A stretch of DNA of 64,000 nt from Endomychus coccineus (lineage: Eukaryota; Arthropoda; Insecta; Coleoptera; Endomychidae): positions 152,494,388 to 152,558,387 of the forward strand of contig OY294068.1 of assembly GCA_958510875.1 (NCBI GenBank), given 5' to 3'. The translations under genes were made by a program, and so were the position numbers. A model generated the notes under the pieces. That model saw only the letters and a program-made list of their open reading frames with translations. It did no database searches and was not told the origin of the DNA. This document shows positions 1 through 12,900 of the stretch, piece after piece (position 1 is the first letter of the stretch; each line of letters starts with the position of its first letter).

Positions 1-772
1 TCAATCCTGAACACAGCTCGACTAGACTCAATCTGTATATATCATACTTGGTATAATGCATTGGCGTCGAGAAAATGTGGAAAATGTGCAATTCAGAGTT
101 TGGCCTGAAGTTGTATTTTTTCAAATGGTTATCGTTTAGTTAAATCTGATTTTTTTTCTCTCACTATGTACCATACGTCGAGCCGCTTTTGATGTGTAAG
201 TCTTTAATAGCTAAAATAATATTTTAATATTATATCACTCTTGGCGTTTTTATATATTTATTCCAAGTAGGCGGGTGTCTTCTATGACAGTGTTTATTCG
301 TTTGTCAGTGAATTGCATATTAACGAGTTTATTTCCGTCAAAATAACAAATTCATTTAATAGTCAAAGTGAAGATGTCTTACGAAAATGATGAGAAATAC
401 GATATGTTAACTTTATTCTAAGTAATAACAATTGTGATATTGCATCTGAAATATATTTCAATAGCCATCCAGAAAGACAATAACTCAGATGTGGTTAAGA
501 ACCAATGCTTTGAATAAATGAGCAATGAAGGAAACATTTGTGCCGAAAAGGGCTCAAACTACCTGATCTTAAATCCTAAAGAGAACTATTTACGCCAGAG
601 CTGGTCCCTGGTTTGAGGCATTCGATAGGTTCATTTAAATAGTTAATCAAATCCCAAGATGTCTTATCGATCTTGGCCAACTATTCGTCGAATTAGACTC
701 GGTTATTCCCTCTGGAACTTTCCAAATAGCAAAATATCCATATCTATGGAACATCCACCATTACAATTTTAG
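1..772 (+). pseudogene. Intron with N-terminal remnant of a mariner-like (DUF4817-type) transposase
   Basis: From about 373 the + strand reads SYENDEKYDMLTLF and, after a one-base shift, CDIASEIYFNSHPERQ. This resembles the N-terminal helix-turn-helix of insect mariner-like proteins annotated as DUF4817 (YDML...A...Y...YP.R). The frame breaks repeatedly after about 500. The rest of 1-772 is unrecognised intron ending at the acceptor at 771-772. Confidence 0.45.
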
Positions 773-902
773 GCAAACGAGGAGAATTTGAGGTTGTTAA
801 GAGAATTTCTACCTACGTACAATTTAGAATTTGCAGCAGATATATCTTTGGGCTATAGGGTAGCTTTCGAAATATTGAAGAGATACAACAAATCGAAACT
901 CA
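773..902 (+). CDS. alpha-2/delta exon: VWA domain, middle part
   Basis: Acceptor ttacaattttag, donor gtaagtac. Reads [20 protein letters not shown] and then [17 protein letters not shown]. This matches the helix before the last VWA strands, where vertebrate subunits have a QALREAF-type helix. It begins in phase 0 and ends in phase 1. It is the first exon visible; the VWA MIDAS start lies upstream of the window. Confidence 0.85.
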
Positions 903-3900
903 GTAAGTACATGCCACGTTTCACGAATTCATATTATAGTATATCAACTTCAATTTATTTCAGGCTCAAGATGCAACCAGGCGATTATGTTGATAAGTGA
1001 GGGTTTGGATTACGATTATCAGCCTGAGTTATTGCGAGAATTGAACGCTGATCAGAATATTAGAATTTTTACATACCTTTTGGGAGCCAAGTTGAGTGAT
1101 AAATGGGTGATGGAAGACATTGCTTGCCAAAATATGGGTAACTTTGCAATTTATTTCACACAATCAAGCTAACTTTATTCAGTTTATCGTTTAATCGTTT
1201 AGTTATGTTTGAAATAAAACGTTGCCACTAGTAAAACTGAAATGAACCGCGCAAGCGTCAAGAATATGGATTCCATCGTTTTATAGATTTTGAATTGATT
1301 TTAATAAATATATTGTTCTCGTAGAACGAACAATCACCCTTCTTCATTAAGGATGATACTGATGAAGTACTTAGGAGCTTCAGCTACCAAGTAGTAGGAA
1401 GTAGTAAAAGGTCATGAGTACTCTAACAGTATTTCTAATGAATGAGGGTGATTGTTATTTTTTTTACTATTATAGTGTATCCATAATGTGAATTCTTTTG
1501 AAGTTTATAAAATAAATGGTGATGTGAGCAAGATGTGGAATAGAACGACGAGCGATGAAGCAGTCGATATATCCAATAGAACCAATGCATTTCGGGCACG
1601 CGCAAAAAGGTCACTCCTGCTTGAGATCAACTTCTGCGAAGTTTATATAATTGCCAAATATTTTTGTCTCTTTTTATAGCGCCAGGCTACCCTCATTGTA
1701 TTTGTCGAGTAGAGTCGATATACTCTTTTAACAGTATTTGCTATAGAAAGAGTTACTCGAGTTGTAAGATCCGAGACTCCGTTTCCTTTATACGGAATGA
1801 GGTTGCATGATCCCCACTATTGGACCTCGCTCGAATTCTTTCAAAAAGAGCGCAAACCCCACCACCACACTTAGCGCTCAGCGTGTGCTAGCCCAATTCC
1901 CTCTATTGTTCAAGACTTATACGTGAGAACAAAAGTAACTGTGACGTCATCATCAAGAAGCTTAAACTTGAGACAGCTTAAGACCGTTTAGTCTTAATAG
2001 CGTGTAGATTAGGCTGTGCCAAAAAAAATCAATATTTTTTCATTTCGCTCTTTTCAGAACTCAAAGATTTATCCATTTTCGACTAAACGCAACCGAGTTA
2101 AGGCACTCTGAATTTTTGCCATTTTTGGTGCATTTTCAAGTGGTGCGTTTTTCCACTCTAGTGTAGATTATCATAACCGATGGGCGATTTTCTCTGAAAT
2201 TATCAATTCAATTAATGCTACGTGATACTAGACTACGTTAAAAGAGCATATGACGCATCATGAACCTGAAAATATGAAGTTATTGAAGTTGAAAGTTGAA
2301 ATTACAGTTTTTAGGCCTTAAAAAAATGGTTCTTTTCGCCAATATATCTGTCGGAAAATGGATGTGGCGACTGAAATGCATTAAATTCTTTGTGTTTGAA
2401 TGTAATAATGTCTCCCAAGTGTCAAGAATCCCGTTATTGTAGAACAGTGTTAAGAAACCTCTTAAAACTTGAGGAAAAACTTAAAAAAACACATTTTGGG
2501 CTTGATGCACCTCTAAATATTAGCCGATTTGTTTCAAATTTGGGGAACCTGAATGAATTTGAACGGGGAATGATATACTTGAAGAAGAGTGAAATAAAAA
2601 AATATCGATTTTTTTTGGCACAGCCTAGTGTAGATGGTACTGAGTGTGATAGGTGATAGATATTCCAATTTAACAAAGTTATATATAATAATAATTGAAG
2701 ATCAATAGTTTCTGATTCTCACAATCCTAATTTACAGATATGTACGAGATCTACGTACATATCTGTAAATTAGAATTGTGAAAATCAAATGAACTGCTAA
2801 TCTTCAATTATTGTTAAAATGAATTCACATATGGGTGGTACCAATTAATTTAAAGTTATATCTGTCTCTTGTGTATTCATCTATGTTTTTCCTCTCAAAT
2901 TGGTTTGGTTTTGTGTCGCCATCTGGAGCACTCAAGTCTCACATTCCTGGAAACTGTAGAAAAGTTCAAGAAATGTACTATATTGTTTGATTTCTTAGTG
3001 GAATATCTGTTAATAGACGGCGTGAGATACGTTTGGTCTTTTTCCACGTTGTTGTCCGGCTATGACTACCTTCAACAGAGATCGCCCAGTAACTTTGCAA
3101 GTTGCTCGTTCTACTGACGACGTCTATGAGAAGAGAGAAACAGCTGCCTGGAACTATAAGTTTCTGACGGTACTGATCTATCTGGAGTAGAAATTGTTAT
3201 CTGGCGAGAGTCAACATGAGATAAATTAGACCAGGAAATAAAGGTTTTGAAAAAAAAATTTGAGGTATAAGGCCGATTTTGATGTGTGAGGGCTCATTCG
3301 ATTCGCTTTGACCTCTAGATCAGAATCTGCCACAGCTACATAGGGGGAAATTTGTCCTATTGTTAATAAACAATAAATAATGGCAAATAAATGGCATGTT
3401 TTTGACATAAGAAAAAAAAATTGAAAAAGCTATTTTCCATCAATTTTCAGCGGGTAAAGTAGAAAATTGCAGTTATTTGATGAATAAACAATGCAAATTT
3501 GGAGTTTATAACAATTTGTTGTTATCTATTTGTTAATAAACAACAAAATGAAAATTTTCAAAATAATCAAGATTAGATTCATTTTCAGGTAATTTGAGGT
3601 CGCTGAATACGAATTCGATGTTATTTTTTTGATTGGCTGTTAATCTAATTAGTTGATTAACAATTTGTTAATCAACAAATTAACCCAAAAAATGGAAATT
3701 TTGAAAATAATCAAGACTAGAGTCATTTTCAGGTAATTTGAGATCGCTGAATACGAATTTGATGTTATTTTTTTGATCAAATGTTAATTTAATTAATTAA
3801 TTGATAATTACTCAGTTACCGAATTAACAAAAAATTCAAAGTCTTAAAATAATCAAGATTGGACTCAATTTCGTAGAATTTAAGGCCACTGAACACGAAA

Positions 3901-6900
3901 TTGAGTTTACTTTTTGAATAGAATGATAATTTGAATAATCAATTAATTCACTTGGCGAATCAACGAAAAATATCCAAAGTTTTAAAATAATCAAGATTAC
4001 AGTCAATTTCGGATAATTTGAAGTAGTTAAATTTGAATCTAATGTGATTTTTCAATAAATTGTTCATATTATTAGTTGATTGATAGCGTTGCCATGGTAA
4101 CTGAGAGAAGTGCGGGGACGTATGAGCTGAATTCAGAACCAGTTATCCAACCCCCAGGGCCGTAGTCGTAAAGGGGAAGAGTGGTTTTTCATGTTATTGA
4201 TAAAAAATAGTTTCTCAGCAATTTATTCGAAAAATAACATCAAATTCGTATTCAGCGACCTTAAATTGTACGAAATTGACTCCAATCTTGATTATTTTCA
4301 GACTTTGAATTGTTTTTGGTCATTCGGTAACTAAGTAATTATTAATCAAATAATTATATTAACATTCAATCAAAAAAATAACATCAAACTACTCAGCGAC
4401 CTCAAATTACCTGAAAATGACTCTAGTCTTGATTATTTTTTAAATTTCCATTTTTAGGGTTAATTTGTTTATTAACAAATTGTTAATTAACTAATTAGAT
4501 TGACAGCCAATCAGAAAAATAACATCGAATTTGTATTCAGCGACCTCAAATTACCTGAAAATGAATCTAAACTTGATTATTTAGGAAATTTCCATTTTGT
4601 TGGTTATTAACAAATAGATAAGTGACAAATTGTTATAAGCCTTAAATTCACATTTTTATTGATCAAATAACTGCAATTTTCTACTTTACCTGCTAAAAAT
4701 TCATGGAAAATAGCGTTTTCAATCTTTATTGGCCATTATTTATTGTTTATTAACAATAGGACAAATTTCCCCCTATGTAGCTGTGGCAGATTCTGATCTA
4801 GAGGTCAAAACGAATCGAATGAGCCCTCACACATCAAAATCGGCCTTTTACCTCAAATTTTTCTAATTTGGGTCGATTTTGTACTTTATTTCCTGGACTA
4901 AATTGGTATATTCATGTATTTCCAATTCTTCTATATAAAAAATTATATGTGAATTCTTGCAAAATTGGTGATATCATCACTTACATCTACTCTATTTTCG
5001 TCTTTACGTACGTTCATATCAACTAATGAGGAGGATTTCTTAAACTAATTGTACTAAACACTAACCGGTCACAAAAACCGAAATTATCTCCAATAAACTT
5101 AATGAATGCATTGGTGTGAAGTCCTCTCAATTGGGTCATATAACTAGTGCTGTAATGAGCGGGGTGAATTCCCAGAAAAGTTAAGAGCTGCAAATGTAGT
5201 ACCATTATTTAAAAAAGGAGAAATTAATAACTACCGGCCGATTAGCCTCCTTAATTCCCTTTCCAAGATATTCGAAAAGGTTTTTTACACCCGACGGGTA
5301 GATTTTTTCCAACACCTTAATTTATTTGGATCTTTTCAGCACCAATTCATTAAGGATTGGGTATTGAAACAGGTCTTTTTGATTTCACTGACTATTCATC
5401 ATACGTTCTAGAATCAATATCAGCTGCGTGTGGAATATTTCCGGACTTATCTAAATCATTTGACTGCCTCAATCATGACATATTGATTTCCAAGCTACAT
5501 TTAATACCTGGAGATAAACAAACCCATGTAACATGGTACTCTATTGATGAATCTCCATAATACTTCACTTAAGGAATTTATATTATTCCTAATCCTCAAT
5601 CTATTTATTTATTAACAGTGTGGCCATTTAATTTAGAGAACCATGACACGTTGAAGTTTGATTCCAATCATTGATTAGTCAGTACAAACGTGACAAATAT
5701 CATCGATGGCGATGTATCATAAGATGGCGCGTATCATGAGATACGAATATTTAGAAATACTCCATGAAAACTCATTCACAAGACACCTAAGATTTTAACA
5801 CACCGAAAGATAAGTGTAAGGGATAAACGCTAATATTAATCAGATAAACTCGTACTCAATAACAATAATAAAATTCAATAACAAAAATTACAATTAAATG
5901 ATAATGATAATAATAAAAGAATGTATGATAATTAAAGATAATAAAAGAATATTATAATTAACTTTATTACTAATAAGAATAAAAACTAAGATCAAAATCT
6001 ATACTCAAATAAAATACCTAGATAATCTAAATTAACTGAAAGAGAAATAAAACTGAGATTAATAAATTGATACCCAACCAGGATGAACCTAGGGGTCGAA
6101 AATAAATGAAATGATTTGAAAGTATTATTGAACTTAACTTGAATAATAACTGAAAACAACAACTTTGACCAAATATCTAAAACAATTCTGATTAAGCGAA
6201 ATCCACCCTTCTTACCAAAAACACTCTGGAGAAACTATCAAGTTAAAGTAATTGAAATTAAGTGTCACGTGATTTCTCAAGAGACTAATTCAAGCTAGAA
6301 AATATAGCTGAAGGTTTTTGGCATTATCCCTAGTATTTGTAATGCGTCCTTTTTCTCAAGAACCAATCTACAATTCGGCAAAGGATCCCTGAATTGTTCA
6401 ACCAATAAGCAGTAAGATTCCTCTCTTGATGTATCTATTTCAGAATGCTTTCAGTTGAGATTTCTAAATCTATCTGTCCTTTTCTAAATATCACTAACTG
6501 ATTTGAATGTTCATAAAACATCTCCAGATGGTTAACGTTACGATTTTACATCAAGCTATTCACTAGTGTCTCGTCTTATCTTGACAGGTTTATTATATCC
6601 TTTATTACCAAACTTTTGTGTACTTATTGCAACCTCGTGACCCTATCAGCTATGGTATCATACCACCCTCGTTGAAGGGAGTGTGAATTTTTTTATATTT
6701 ATTTCAGAAATTCCTTTACTTCCCTAAAGCTACATTTGTTATTGAAAACATCTGGCAACCCCTGGATGTTATTTTAATTTTACATGAAATTTTAATTTAC
6801 TAAGAATGATTTTGTTCTTAAATATTGGAAATAGCCTGTACTAAACCCTTATTACACCCACACATTATACAAATTAAATTTAAGAGATTGCGATGAGAAT

Positions 6901-9900
6901 TATATAGGAATCTCCGAACAATATTTACAGAAAAGAATCTATGGCCATAAGTATAGTACAAGAAACAGAAACTCAGAAAATCCCACCGCCTTTCAATCAA
7001 TCAATCAATCAAAACGGGGGCGGACGAGTCCGGAGCACTTCCGCTCGATTGGGTCCATTGTGTGCCTCTTGATATAGGAATTAGTCCAACAGGCCTGAGG
7101 CAGTGCCAAAGGCGCAAAGGCACCGCCCTTGCTAGATACTGCTTTGATTATAACCATCAATTCGATTATGAAAATGTTAATATTTTAACTGAGGAAACAA
7201 ATTATTATGAAAGATCTATTCTGGAGATGATTCACATAAAACGTGACTCCAAATCTGTAAATCATAGGACAGATATTCAGTCATTAGGTCAGGTTTATAC
7301 TAATCCAATTAACTAAAACCCTTGCAAATTCCTACATGCGTTTTTATAATGTTAAAAGTATATTTCAGGTATAATGTTCAAATAGTAATATTTCCAATGA
7401 GGTCTAACAACCTTTTTCTATTACCACATGAATCTTTAACATCCGATTCGAAAGTAGATACTTGAGCGTTATACTTTTTGGTTTCAGTTTTATACAGACT
7501 TTGTTGTCATATTATAAGAATATTACTAAGCAGTGGATTCTTGATACATTTCATATACTTAAAATAATAATTTGTTACAATCTCGATAATCCGTGTTTCT
7601 GCTCGTTTCGACGACGTGGGAATTTTTAATTGAAATGAGTGCAATAAGGAAGATTTGTGCTGATACAATTAGTTTTAAGGAATACATCTTCTGATGATGG
7701 TACAGACGAAAATAATAAGCATATGTGAATTAGTTTTAAAACGTCTTCTGATGATGGTCATGAGACCGACACGTAGGTGAAGAAGACAATATAGTGGCCA
7801 AAAGTTTCAATGTGACCTATTCCCCAAGAATTTGCATATAATTCATACCTGGATCAAGAACCATTATCATATAGGTCATCCATCAGAGATCTGGCCTAGA
7901 ATGGGCATAGTCTCACATATAATTAGTTTCAGTTCCAAAAGGTAGGGTCAATTATTTGTGTTGTTCAAGTTTTAAGCAATGCTATTTTACAAATATAATT
8001 GGATGATGTTGAGATTCTAACAGATACTCTTAATTTTTGAAAAGTAAATATAGTTGTCCATCTAGAATAACGATGACTGAAATTAGATTCTGTTTTTTAG
8101 GATATTTTGTGAATGTATCGATGATGCAAGAAATACGAGACAAAATGGTGAATTATATGACTGTGATGTCGCGACCAATAAATTATGCATCTAATGATAA
8201 GCAAAATGAGATTTGGAGCTATCTCTATGCAGACTTGGCCGATAGGAGGATTTGTAATTGGGTGTGGAAAAAATGGGAAGGAAATCGACAGAGAGAAGTA
8301 TTCTTGGATCATGCTAAAAGGGTTTATGAAAGAATGAAGACTAGCATCTTAACAAGTTCAAATATCAATCTTCTAACAGATTCACATGTAAGATTCTTTG
8401 TATTCTATTCAGTTAAATGAAATACTTTTTTTTGGGATCATTTTAAAATGTAATAGGTTAAGAAAATAATAAATCAAAAACTGAGAAATATATTGAATCT
8501 GAATGTTATTGATGGGAGTAGGGTTTTATCTAGTGGAACAGATGCGCCATTATTTTCATTTTTCATGCAAGTGAGCATCGATTTCCTAGCGTACTTTTAA
8601 ACATAAATTTGGATTGAGCGGAAAGTTCACTGCGTAAAAAGAAAAACACAGTCTGCTTATCCTTGGTGATAGTAATGTTTTTAACCCTTGGAGGAACCTA
8701 TGTAAATATTATCCGATTTGTTGGAATAAAGACCGAAAATCAAGGTATCTGACACGAGTGACTCGAGAGTCATGCGAATCATCTATATTTGGAAGCAAAA
8801 CACCACTCACTGAATGACTGGCTCACTCATTACGAATTCTCTGAAACTATAAATGGGACCCGACTTTGAAACATGGCAGCTAGTATTTTATAAAACACAG
8901 AATACTCAAATGTATATTCTAGAATATGCATGCTTCTTACGAAGAGTTTTTGAGAAAAATAGCTTACTCCATAATTGTTATAAAAACATTCTCTCACAAT
9001 ATAAAACTGCACTGGCTTAGTTATATGTATAAAACTACTAGAAATCTATCATAATTTATAATCATGTTCCGCAAAATTTAAGGAAAATCAGTTCAACGTA
9101 AGAAGTAAGGTACCGACTATGATCCGTAATTGCGAGACCTCTATAGAATGAACATGAAACGCCCATTGTGAAGAAAAATATCACTGATTCAATAAAGGGT
9201 GCTCTTTCGATATGTAACACATTCATCAACATTTTTTGAGAGGTTTTTAGCTCGCATGATCACAAAATAAATTGTAGTTTATCTATATTGTTCCTTTGAT
9301 TGCCGATAAATCTTATTCAGAAGCACCAACCATCTTCGTATCTATTTAATGAAAAGTTATTCCAGAACTATTATTTCTTAAGAACGCAGGCCATATAATG
9401 TTGTTGATATATCTCATATTTTGGCGGATGTGCCGGGCATATCCTGTATGATCTCTCTTTCTAAACTGAATAGCTACTCTAGAGTCCAGTCAAATTAGAC
9501 ATTGGTGACAGAAATGTTGGGGATAGCAGCCAAACATATCTCATTTGGTGTCGGGGATGGTATGTAGGAACATTTTTGCACAATATGCATGCCTCGTTTT
9601 TTTTGTGGGGCTGTTTGGCAAAAATTCCATTGTTCACATTTTTTGGCCGATTTTCGCTGTTTTTGGAGTGTGATTTGGTTAGTTTACGTCTGAGATGAAA
9701 ATGACCTGTGTAAAAGTTGTTGGTAATTTTTATGAGCTACAAAACCCTGGCAAAAAAAATTTTTGAGCCATTAATAGTTTTCCGCTATTGATGGATGTAA
9801 ACAGAAATGTGAACAAGATCTTAGATGTCTAGATATCTCGCGAAATATGAAAGTCAGCGGAAAATTATTAATGACCAAAAATGTTCGTGAAAATTCTTGG

Positions 9901-12900
9901 CTTCCGGATGGAAGCCTCAAGCCTGCCCTGAAGATGCCACCTGTAATGGTTGGCGAAACGTCGGAATCAAGTCGAGCTATCGTGACGCGGAATCCATCCG
10001 GGAGCCAAGAATTTTCAAGATTAGCTATCCGCGGAAGTCTACTATCCAAGACAAAAATTTTCAGCCAATTTTTTCCTTTAAGATGGCATTATTTAATATC
10101 TGGACTTCTAAGATTTTGTTTACATTTCTGTTTACAATTTTACATAAATAGCGGAAAATCAGTAATGACTCAAAATTTTTTTTTGGCAGGGTTTTGTAGC
10201 TCATAAAATTACCAACAACTTTTATACAGGTCATTTTCATCTCAGACTCAAAGTAACAAACTACACTTAAGAAACAGCTAAAATCAGGCGAAAAATTTAA
10301 ACAATTGAATTTTTGGCAAACAGTCCCACTAAAAAAGGGGGCATATTATGCAACAATGTTCTTATATGCCCTCCCGACCAAACGAAATAGCTTTAGCTGC
10401 TATCCCCATCATTTCTGAAATCAAGTAATTTTTTTTCTTAATTGACTGGATTCTTGAGTCATAATAGTTTCATACGAATAATACATTTCAGTCCAGGCAT
10501 TGGGCTGGAAAATAAAAAAATATATATAGTAAGCTAGAATTCCAAAATCCTTTTTGCATTTTGTTCCTAATACCTCATAGATCATTCAGGACTATCGAGA
10601 CCGCGGGAGTCGACCTTTCTACCTCCCAAAACGGGGTTTCAACCCCTCAGAGGAGCATTCTTATAAAAACATTCCAAAAGCTTAGAAAATTAATGAATTA
10701 AGTGCCGAAAAAGAACCCGGGTATGTTTTTTACGTCGCTGATCACGATCCCGCAGTTTGTTTTCTCGAAAAACTCCCTCCAGATGGGAAATTTGGAAAAT
10801 TTATATATAATATATACTTTATAGTTTTGTTGCAAAAATGACCTCTAGTTGGTTCTTTGGATTGCTGATCATGATTTCGCTGTTATTTTTGCCAAAAAAC
10901 TCTCTCCTGATGGAAAATTTGGGAAATTTGAGATTTTCCTGATACGGTTATGAATAATAAAGTGAAAATTTGTTGCGAGAATGACCTCTAGTAGGTTCTT
11001 TGAGTCGCTGATCACGATTTCGCTGTTATTTTTCCCAAAAAATCTCTCCAGATGGTAGATTCGGGAAATTTAAGATTTTCCTGAGACGGTTATGAATAAT
11101 AAAGTATAATTTTGTTGCAAAAATTACCACTACTCACTTACTGCGAAATCGTGATCAGCGACCAAAAAAACATACCAGGGGTCATTTTCAGCTCTTAATT
11201 CATTAATTTTCTAAACATTTGGATTGTTTTTATAAGAATGCTTCTCTGTGGGGTCGAAACCCCGTTTTGGGGGGAGAGGGGGTAGAAAGGTCTACCCCCG
11301 CGGTCTTGATAGTCATGAATGATCTATGGGGTATTAAGAACAAAATGCAAAAAAAAATTTGGAATTTCAGCTTGCTATATATATTTTTTTATTATGGCAT
11401 TTTTCCCGGCTTATTGCCTGGACTATTTGTAATGTACGAGAGTGGGTTTATAATTCTTTGCAAAATCTCAGAGATGGCGCTCGTAGTGTCATATTTGAAT
11501 AAATAATTAGCCCAATTTCACAAAATGGTATATATTCACCATTACATTAAAGTTTCAGATCTTATAAAAATATTGAGAATATTAATACTATCATACTCAA
11601 TTATCTGGCGATTGATGCCGTAAAAGAAACAAAAAATGTGTAAGATAGATAATTTGTAGAAGAGACCAAGAAACTTCAAAATTTTACTATTTTGTTATAG
11701 CTAATTGAATATGCATCCTAAAACAGTCGAAAGTGTGAAGATTGAGATGAAATGTTAAAAGATTTGCAATGAATACAGAAATTAGAATTTGTGTTTTTTC
11801 ATACTTTGACTACAAGAGAGGGAAATCTATAATGTTCGAAGATTATCGTGTGAGCCAGCAGTGGAATGTGGGAAGAGGAGGTTATAGGAATAGGGAAAGT
11901 CCTCACTAGGTAAACAGTTCCACAACTTCGCTGTTCGATAAAAAAATTAAGTCTGGTAGGAAGAAGTTCAACAGATCTCGAGTTTGACATTGAAGTGGTA
12001 ACTTGTTGAGCTCGCCTAGTCTGCCTATCTGGAATTCTCCATCGCGGAACAACATACGAGATTTCTGATGAACACCAACTATGGAAAATATCTATAGAAA
12101 AGGGGGAGATCTCCCGCCTTTCTGTTCTAGAGAGGTTAGTGAACTAGTGGGTGTGATCTCATCAATCAAACGAATAGTTCTCTTCTGGATATAATTCAAG
12201 AGCTTCAGCGTATGTTTGAGAGCCGAACTTCAAACACGTGAACAGTACTCCAGGACTGGTCGAATCTGTGCCTTGTAGATTATGAGGAGCTGCTGGGATG
12301 AGGAGTAGCTCTTGGCACAAAATAAAAAACCAAGTTTTAGTGAAGTGGTTTTCGCAATGAATCTCACATGATCGTCCCATGAGAGGGTGCTGTTGATGGT
12401 GATCCCGAGTATTGTTATGGAAGTCTTCATAGAAATAGCTCTACATAAAATCATCATATTAGGGATTGTTGGATCCGTCTTCCTGGAGAAGACGCAATCT
12501 TGAGTTGTGGTTGCATTGAACTCTACTAGATTATCAGATCCTCATTTCAAAATCTTGCCACATCTTCATCAATTGCGTCAACCTGTCCCTATCTTGCTTC
12601 TCTGGCTTCATTGGATGGTATAGGGGCTCTAGATGAGAAAGTTGTATGGAGTGTACCATCTGAAAATCTGTGGACGGGACAGGTAGTCACTTCCAGCAGA
12701 TCGTTGATATGGAGCAGAAACAAAGTTGGTGCCAAGACACATCCCTGTGGAACACCAGCTTTGATAGCCATTGTATCAGAGGCTGAGCCATAAACTACCA
12801 CATGGTCCAGAAATAAGCCCAGATATTTTTTAGTTCAGAAAAATATTTCTTACAATATACTGAAAAATATAATAAAATGCCGAATTTTATTGAGGAGGAA

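Larger units (their letters stand above)
6815..7860 (+). mobile_element. Penelope-like element, 3' part (GIY-YIG end), interrupted
   Basis: Before and after an insertion at 6991-7120 the sequence matches the copy at 37580-38335. It carries the GIY-YIG endonuclease tail ([20 protein letters not shown], then [15 protein letters not shown]) that follows the RT in Penelope-like retroelements. The GIY-YIG core before it is broken by stops. The shared 3' untranslated region runs to about 7860 and holds a hammerhead-like motif at 7743-7787. The RT domain is absent here, so the copy is 5'-truncated. Confidence 0.8.

Noticed and set aside
9847..10206. 119-codon + strand open frame
   Set aside because: It crosses the centre of a mirror-symmetric foldback; comparable frames exist on the opposite strand and no family motif is present.
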